DNA from: JBHIBA01 sp046758845 | GTDB taxonomy: Bacteria; UBA8248; JACPRG01; G963555815 | NCBI GenBank assembly: GCA_046758845.1 | Contig: JBHIBA010000174.1 | Span: forward strand, 1 to 9,552 | DNA length: 9,552 nt | Reading direction: 5' to 3' | Part shown: positions 6,343-9,552 of the stretch, in pieces | Layout of the letters: every line of letters starts with the position of its first letter | How positions within the stretch are numbered: position 1 is the first letter of the stretch | The notes under the pieces: model-generated | What the model saw: the letters and a program-made list of their open reading frames with translations, nothing else | Told to the model about the DNA's origin: nothing | Database searches by the model: none | Made by a program: the position numbers and the translations under genes

Positions 6343-7408
6343 GGGGCTCTCCCGGACCGGTTGGGACCACCAGTATCTTCACGTGCCCCTCCTCCCGACG
6401 CAGGAGCGCCTCCAGGCCCCGGGTCAGCGCGTCCTTTAGCGCAATGCGGGCCGTGACGAGGGGATCGATCCGAACGGACCCCCGGGCCAGAAGGCCGATG
6501 GCCTCGGAGAATTCGTTCACGTAGGCCGAGCTGCCGATGATCTCCTTTTCGTGGGCGAGGAGCCCGAGCAGGTTCGTCTGCACCGGCTGGGGGAGCAGAC
6601 CCACCATGACGACGCGTCCGCCTTTCCCCGCCACCCGGAAAGCGGTGGCGAACGCCGCCGGGCTTCCGACGCACTCGAGCGCAACCGCCACGCGCTCCCC
6701 CCCGGTCAGGCGCGCGACGGACCGGACGGGGTCCTCCGCCTTCGGGTCGATCGCCGCGTCGGCGCCGAGGTCGCACGCGAGGCGTCGGCAACCCTCCCGC
6801 GGTTCGACCACCGCGACCCAGCCTGCGCCCTTGGCCTTGAGCACCTGAAGCACAAGGAGGCCGATGGCGCCCGCGCCGATGACGGCCACTCTCTCTCCGC
6901 CCGTCAGGCGGGCCTTTTGGCAGGCGTGGATCGCAACGGCCAGCGGCTCGACCACGGCGGCCTGATGGTCATCGACCTCTGGGGGAAGCGCATGACACCC
7001 GTAGGCCGGGACGCTCACCAACGGGGCGAAGGCGCCGTCGCGAGAGAGCCCCAGGCTGCCCAGCTTGGCGCAGTAATTGAGTTGCCCCCGCCGACACCAG
7101 GCGCACTCCAGACACAGGAGACAAGGGTTGACGACCACGCGCTCGCCCTTCTTGACGGCTTCGACCTCTGGCCCCACTTCCACAACGCGCCCGCAAAACT
7201 CGTGACCCAGAGTGACCGGAGGGAGCGCGCCCGTCAGCGGGTGGGGAGCTTTCGGGATGTACACCGGACCGTGGAGATATTCGTGAAGGTCGGAGCCGCA
7301 GATCCCGCAAGCGGCCACGGCGACCACCACCTCTCCAGGCGCCGGAGACGGCTTGGGAACCTCGTCGAGCCGGACGTCCTTAGGGCCGTGCCACCGGAGC
7401 GCTTTCAC
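6332..7408 (-). CDS. Zinc-dependent alcohol dehydrogenase, butanediol/sorbitol/threonine type
   Basis: This 358-residue medium-chain dehydrogenase/reductase oxidises an alcohol, probably secondary, with NAD. Catalytic zinc ligands are visible as C37 (CGICGSD), H69-E70 (GHE) and E154 (VVEPLAVA). The structural zinc quartet is C99, C102, C105 and C113, with an extra C96 in front. The Rossmann motif GAGAIG is at 178-183, and E202 at the end of the second strand favours NAD over NADP. The long loop after CGSDLHEY resembles (R,R)-butanediol dehydrogenases. The start is GTG at 7408, giving MKALRWHGPKDVRL, with a purine-rich AAGGGA a few bases upstream. It is first in a tight cluster with an acyl-CoA dehydrogenase and an acyl-CoA synthetase, so it may act in the same degradation route, but its substrate is not known. 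Confidence 0.92.
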   Translation of the reverse strand: MKALRWHGPKDVRLDEVPKPSPAPGEVVVAVAACGICGSDLHEYLHGPVYIPKAPHPLTGALPPVTLGHEFCGRVVEVGPEVEAVKKGERVVVNPCLLCLECAWCRRGQLNYCAKLGSLGLSRDGAFAPLVSVPAYGCHALPPEVDDHQAAVVEPLAVAIHACQKARLTGGERVAVIGAGAIGLLVLQVLKAKGAGWVAVVEPREGCRRLACDLGADAAIDPKAEDPVRSVARLTGGERVAVALECVGSPAAFATAFRVAGKGGRVVMVGLLPQPVQTNLLGLLAHEKEIIGSSAYVNEFSEAIGLLARGSVRIDPLVTARIALKDALTRGLEALLRREEGHVKILVVPTGPGEPHGF

Positions 7409-7663
7409 TGCCCTGTCCCTTTTTCAGGCGGAGGCGGCTGTGATCGTCGGCCGGCGCTTTGTCGCCTCGCTTGTAGATGTGAGGCGGGCGGGAGCCGCCG
7501 GGGCCCTTCCTTGGAGCGGATCCGCAGGCAGTACCAGGAAGGCGAGGGGGGCAAAAGCGCGCTAGATGGAACACCTCATCACCTTAGGCTCTATTTCTAA
7601 TGAACGCGGACCTTGCTGGAATCCCTATACAGATATCGGCCCGGTAGATAGGACTTCATCCCC
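7409..7663 (-). promoter_or_regulatory. Gap upstream of the alcohol dehydrogenase, with dyads
   Basis: This 255-base gap lies between the binding-protein stop and the GTG start of the zinc dehydrogenase. It contains an imperfect inverted repeat, GCCCTTCCTTGG at 7503-7514 facing CCAGGAAGGC at 7534-7543, with the perfect 10-base palindrome GCGGATCCGC at 7516-7525 centred inside it. A second weak pair, GCCTC/GAGGC, lies around 7464-7485. These could be operator or transcript structures controlling the dehydrogenase cluster. No convincing -35/-10 pair and no U-tract terminator were found. A 64-codon frame here (7380-7574) looks non-coding. Confidence 0.3.
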
Positions 7664-8752
7664 TTACGGTTTCCTTTTCCCGTATAGCTTCTGGATCCAG
7701 TCAGGCGGGAGAAGGTGGATCCCCCAGTACTGATCGCTCAGGTCCGCGCGGTAGTACTTGTCGATATCCTCTTTGCCGAATGTGACGATGGGGTACTCGA
7801 CGACCTTGGGAACCGGTTCACCCCTGAAGATTTTGACGGCCAGGTCCACAGCATACAGGCTCATGGGTTGGCCGGCCGAGACGGCCAAGAAATCCACTTT
7901 GTGCTTCTTGGCCGCTCCCAACCAGCCGTTCCACTCATCGGCGGTGACGGGCGGCATGGGTTTTCCGGCGTCGAGGAAGGCCTCCAGGGCGCCCAGGGCC
8001 ATCTGTCCCCCATCGCTGATGATCCCGTCAATTCTCGGGGTGCGCTGCAAGAAGGCCTCGACCGCCTTTTTGGCCTTGACCGGGGACCAGTTGCAGTTGC
8101 AAAGACCGACTTCTTTGATTTCCTTATTTGCGCGGAGCACCTTTCGCACGCCCCGGAGCACATCCTCGGCGTAGCTGGATCCCGCGAATCCCATCAGGAC
8201 GATCACGTTTCCCTTTCCCTTGAGCTTTTTGACCATCCAACGGGCATACAGGACGCCGGCCTGCTCGTTGTTTCGCGTGACCCACGTCACGAACTTGTCA
8301 GTCTGTACGCGCGTCGACCCGAGGACGACGGGGATGCCCATGTCCATGGCCTTTTCCACCACGCCAACCAGTGCGCCCTCCGTGGCGGGGTCGATGAAGA
8401 GGAGGTCGATCTTGCGGGCAAGAAGGCTCTCTACGTCGCTGATCTGCTTCATGGGATTGAAATTGGCTGCCGTCACGAAATAGTCCTTGAAAAGGTTTTT
8501 GTATTTCTCCTTGATGCCATATTCGTAGTGGGCGCTGAACATGACCATCCACGCGTTGAGGTCCCCGAGGCCCGCCCGAGCCACCGTCCAGGGGGGCGGC
8601 TTCTTATACCGGGAGGTATCGACCATTCCCGGCGGAACTTCCGCCGCCATGGAGGTGGAGACCCATGCCTCGCGCAAGAGCATCAGCCCCAGACCCGCGA
8701 AGACCAGCAGAAAAAGCCATCGCACCCCTTTGAATTCATGCAACCGGACCAT
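7664..8752 (-). CDS. Periplasmic sugar-type ABC solute-binding protein
   Basis: This 362-residue protein has a basic, hydrophobic N-terminus: FKGVRW followed by a membrane segment at about 12-26, with a likely signal-peptidase site near SMAA-EV (34-39). The mature part looks like a type I periplasmic binding protein of the ribose/xylose class (Peripla_BP_4). It has WTVARAGLGDLNAW (55-68) in the first strand/loop, KIDLLFIDPATEGALVGVVEKAMDMGIPVVLGSTR (114-148), IDGIISDGGQMALGALEAF (241-259) and VTADEWNGW (269-277). RbsB-like proteins usually have an NDEMA motif whose Asp contacts the sugar; here the aligned segment is DGGQMA, so the ligand may differ. ATG at 8752 is chosen over an in-frame start at 8848 because AAGGAGG lies 6 bases upstream and the signal peptide then begins at the N-terminus. 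No permease or ATPase of the sugar type is beside it. Confidence 0.88.
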   Translation of the reverse strand: MVRLHEFKGVRWLFLLVFAGLGLMLLREAWVSTSMAAEVPPGMVDTSRYKKPPPWTVARAGLGDLNAWMVMFSAHYEYGIKEKYKNLFKDYFVTAANFNPMKQISDVESLLARKIDLLFIDPATEGALVGVVEKAMDMGIPVVLGSTRVQTDKFVTWVTRNNEQAGVLYARWMVKKLKGKGNVIVLMGFAGSSYAEDVLRGVRKVLRANKEIKEVGLCNCNWSPVKAKKAVEAFLQRTPRIDGIISDGGQMALGALEAFLDAGKPMPPVTADEWNGWLGAAKKHKVDFLAVSAGQPMSLYAVDLAVKIFRGEPVPKVVEYPIVTFGKEDIDKYYRADLSDQYWGIHLLPPDWIQKLYGKRKP

Positions 8753-8758
8753 CTCGCC

Positions 8759-8765
8759 CCTCCTT
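8759..8765 (-). promoter_or_regulatory. Strong ribosome binding site that fixes the binding-protein start
   Basis: AAGGAGG on the minus strand lies 6 bases before the ATG at 8752. A longer frame to 8848 would put 32 polar and basic residues before the signal peptide and has no comparable site, so the shorter start is preferred. Confidence 0.75.
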
Positions 8766-8846
8766 CTCCTGCTATGTTGCTCCCTCAACCCGATAGGACG
8801 TCCATTTGCATTCCCGGCAAAGTTCCCTTCGCTGTCTAGGCTCTCC

Positions 8847-8863
8847 AAGGGTGGAAAACCCTT
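8847..8863. promoter_or_regulatory. Inverted repeat upstream of the binding-protein gene
   Basis: AAGGGT at 8847-8852 and ACCCTT at 8858-8863 form a perfect 6-bp dyad with a five-base spacer, about 95 bases upstream of the binding-protein ATG. TTGACG, resembling a -35 box on the minus strand, lies nearby around 8874-8880 but has no fitting -10. The dyad could be an operator; the evidence is position and symmetry only. Confidence 0.25.
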
Positions 8864-8916
8864 CAGCTCGAAGCGTCAAGGCCCTCGTGCTTGGTTGCGA
8901 AAATTCGTGTCACGTC

Positions 8917-8980
8917 GTAGCCCCGATCTGAGCGAGGGGTCGCAGACCCCGCGGGCGCAGCCCACAGCGGAGATCGGGGC
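8917..8980 (+). repeat. REP-type palindrome with GTAG head and an inserted double hairpin
   Basis: GTAG at 8917-8920 heads a palindrome whose arms GCCCCGATCT (8920-8929) and AGATCGGGGC (8971-8980) pair perfectly over 10 bp. The loop carries two further hairpins with the same three-base loop GCA: GGGGTC/GACCCC (8936-8941 with 8945-8950) and GGGC/GCCC (8953-8956 with 8960-8963). The fold is therefore three-way, not a simple hairpin. The bases flanking the arms (GTAGCC, GAT-TGAGCG, CGGA-ATCG) are shared with the facing element at 8991-9024, showing one repeat family. A GTAG 5' foot on an imperfect palindrome is the hallmark of REP elements mobilised by Y1/RAYT transposases; no such transposase gene is in the window. 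Confidence 0.72.
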
Positions 8981-8990
8981 GGGTGCATAG

Positions 8991-9024
8991 GCCGCGATTT
9001 CCGTTGCGCTCAAATCGCGGCTAC
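8991..9024 (-). repeat. REP-type palindrome, inverted partner
   Basis: On the minus strand this element starts with GTAG (plus-strand CTAC, 9021-9024) and folds into a 10-bp perfect stem, GCCGCGATTT (8991-9000) with AAATCGCGGC (9012-9021), closing an 11-base loop. Its first 24 bases in minus orientation (9030-9007) match 8911-8934 at nearly every position, CACG-CGTAGCC-CGAT-TGAGCG. The two elements face each other and form a BIME-like pair over 8911-9030. This one has the ordinary short loop, so it probably represents the basic unit. Confidence 0.72.
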
Positions 9025-9174
9025 GGCGTGGGGTAAAGAGAAATCGCCCGCCCATGGGATAAGCAACCCCTTCAGTCCCTGGAAAGCGGGAGAAGGCTCG
9101 TTCGCTCTGCATTCACGGCTGAATCGATGGTAGCAGTATATCAGAATCGCTCGGTGGACAACCCGCGGCTCAAC

Positions 9175-9252
9175 GTGGTCCGCCATCAGCTTCTTCAGCC
9201 GGGCTTCCTCCTTTTTGATGACCTGTTCCGCCGTGAAACGTTTGCTGCTCAT
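9175..9252 (-). pseudogene. Decayed start of an IS3-family transposase OrfA
   Basis: From the ATG at 9252 the minus strand encodes MSSKRFTAEQVI, the characteristic opening of IS3-family OrfA proteins (helix 1 of the helix-turn-helix). It then jumps directly to KKEEARLKKLMADH, which resembles the leucine-zipper segment (usually ENxRLKKLVAD) that normally follows some 50 residues later. The middle of the DNA-binding domain is therefore missing, apparently by an in-frame deletion. The frame stays open to 9010 but the residues after about 26 are no longer recognisable, and the frame runs into the REP element. No OrfB catalytic domain (DDE) is present. A C-rich stretch upstream (around 9290-9315, AGGGGG/CCCCCT) could be the remains of the element end. 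The identification rests on two short motifs. Confidence 0.55.
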
Positions 9253-9370
9253 CACCCATGCCGCAATCTGGGCGTCTCTCTAGAGTTTCAGGGGGGTGAA
9301 TGGCGTCTTCCCCCTACTTGCGTTTCCGCTGCCGAGTCGGTCAAACTGGACTTCATGTCAGAGTGGTTCC

Positions 9371-9382
9371 GTCCGTTCGGAC
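9371..9382. promoter_or_regulatory. Dyad GTCCG-TT-CGGAC before the ABC ATPase gene
   Basis: Perfect 5-bp arms flank a two-base centre, 42 bases upstream of the ATG of the plus-strand ABC gene, a suitable place for a regulator site. No clear -35/-10 pair could be assigned around it. The call rests on symmetry and location alone. Confidence 0.22.
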
Positions 9383-9424
9383 CCGTTTCGCATAAGTAGA
9401 GTCGTTGTTCGCCGGACCTCGAAC

Positions 9425-9552
9425 ATGAGTAACGCATTCATCCAGATCGAGCGTCTCAAGAAAATTTACGGCACTGGCAAATGGAACGCTCTCCTCGCCC
9501 TCGACGAGGTAAGCCTCACAGTGAAGCGGGAAGAGTTCGTTGCCATCGTCGG
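9425..9552 (+). CDS. ABC transporter ATPase, nitrate/taurine type (partial, 5' end)
   Basis: The first 42 codons of a cytoplasmic ABC ATPase are present; the window ends just where the Walker A motif should follow. The peptide begins MSNAFIQIERLKKIYGTG and continues LLALDEVSLTVKREEFVAIVG. This is the usual first strand, A-loop region and strand leading into GxSGxGKS of NitT/TauT/SsuB-like importers. The aromatic of the A-loop would be Y15. ATG at 9425 is the only reasonable start, since no ATG, GTG or TTG occurs in frame close upstream. There is no evident Shine-Dalgarno site, so translation may be weak or leader-dependent. The gene is divergent from the sugar-type binding protein and is of a different transporter class, so it probably opens a separate transport operon to the right. 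Confidence 0.85.
   Translation, partial: MSNAFIQIERLKKIYGTGKWNALLALDEVSLTVKREEFVAIV

Noticed and set aside
4387..6456. A 689-codon open frame on the plus strand
   Set aside because: It lies antisense to the CoA ligase and canonical acyl-CoA dehydrogenase, both with full family motifs. The peptide is rich in R, G, H, L and V with no recognisable domain, as expected of a GC-rich antisense frame.
7715..8839. A 374-codon plus-strand frame over the binding protein
   Set aside because: It is antisense to a gene with a signal peptide and strong ribosome site; the translated product has no recognisable domain.
8920..8980. Cloverleaf-like fold considered as a tRNA or an integron attC site
   Set aside because: It is 61 bases long with no anticodon arm or GTTCRA T-loop, and it lacks the GTTRRRY core of attC. 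The GTAG foot and the partner palindrome fit a REP element better.
8876..9112. A 78-codon minus-strand frame
   Set aside because: It is made almost wholly of the REP palindromes and their flanks, so its openness reflects repeat composition.
9127..9399. A 90-codon plus-strand frame before the ABC gene
   Set aside because: It is antisense to the IS3 remnant, has no motif, and extends through a likely regulatory stretch; nothing supports translation.

Overview
The window is high-GC DNA with long antisense open frames and frequent GTG/TTG starts. It reads as a chromosomal segment of a Gram-negative-type bacterium: there is an exported solute-binding protein, ABC import, and acyl-CoA/ETF oxidation. 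The gene style would fit an uncultured soil or subsurface lineage, but no marker gene is present and I do not assign a phylum.

Layout, left to right. The left edge (about 1-100) holds a small cluster of C-rich repeats with no gene. A 9-bp stem-loop (107-162) lies just beyond the stop of the first operon. Seven genes then run leftward on the minus strand. In transcription order they are: a secreted sugar-type binding protein (8752-7664); a zinc alcohol dehydrogenase, a canonical acyl-CoA dehydrogenase and an acyl-CoA synthetase in a tight cluster (7408-3622, with an 11-nt overlap and a 15-nt gap); and, after a 388-nt gap with an AT-rich patch, etfB, etfA and a second acyl-CoA dehydrogenase (3233-167, gaps of 14 and 47 nt). 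From 8753 to 9424 there is no intact gene. That stretch contains two facing REP-type palindromes with GTAG heads and a decayed IS3-type transposase start. At the right edge a plus-strand ABC ATPase gene of the nitrate/taurine type begins and is cut by the window end.

How the genes fit together (inference). The synthetase would activate a carboxylic acid to its CoA thioester, the acyl-CoA dehydrogenases would desaturate it, and EtfAB would collect the electrons. The zinc dehydrogenase would oxidise an alcohol in the same pathway. Hydratase, hydroxyacyl-CoA dehydrogenase, thiolase and ETF:quinone oxidoreductase are not in the window, so the substrate is unknown.

The point most worth a second look is the etfB-etfA-acd triad. 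The dehydrogenase has Asp where the catalytic Glu normally sits, EtfA has Leu in place of the usual Arg of its GGRG motif, and EtfB has an altered nucleotide-binding loop. Together these suggest a specialised or atypical desaturation and electron-transfer unit. The other notable element is the REP pair, one member of which carries a nested double hairpin in its loop.
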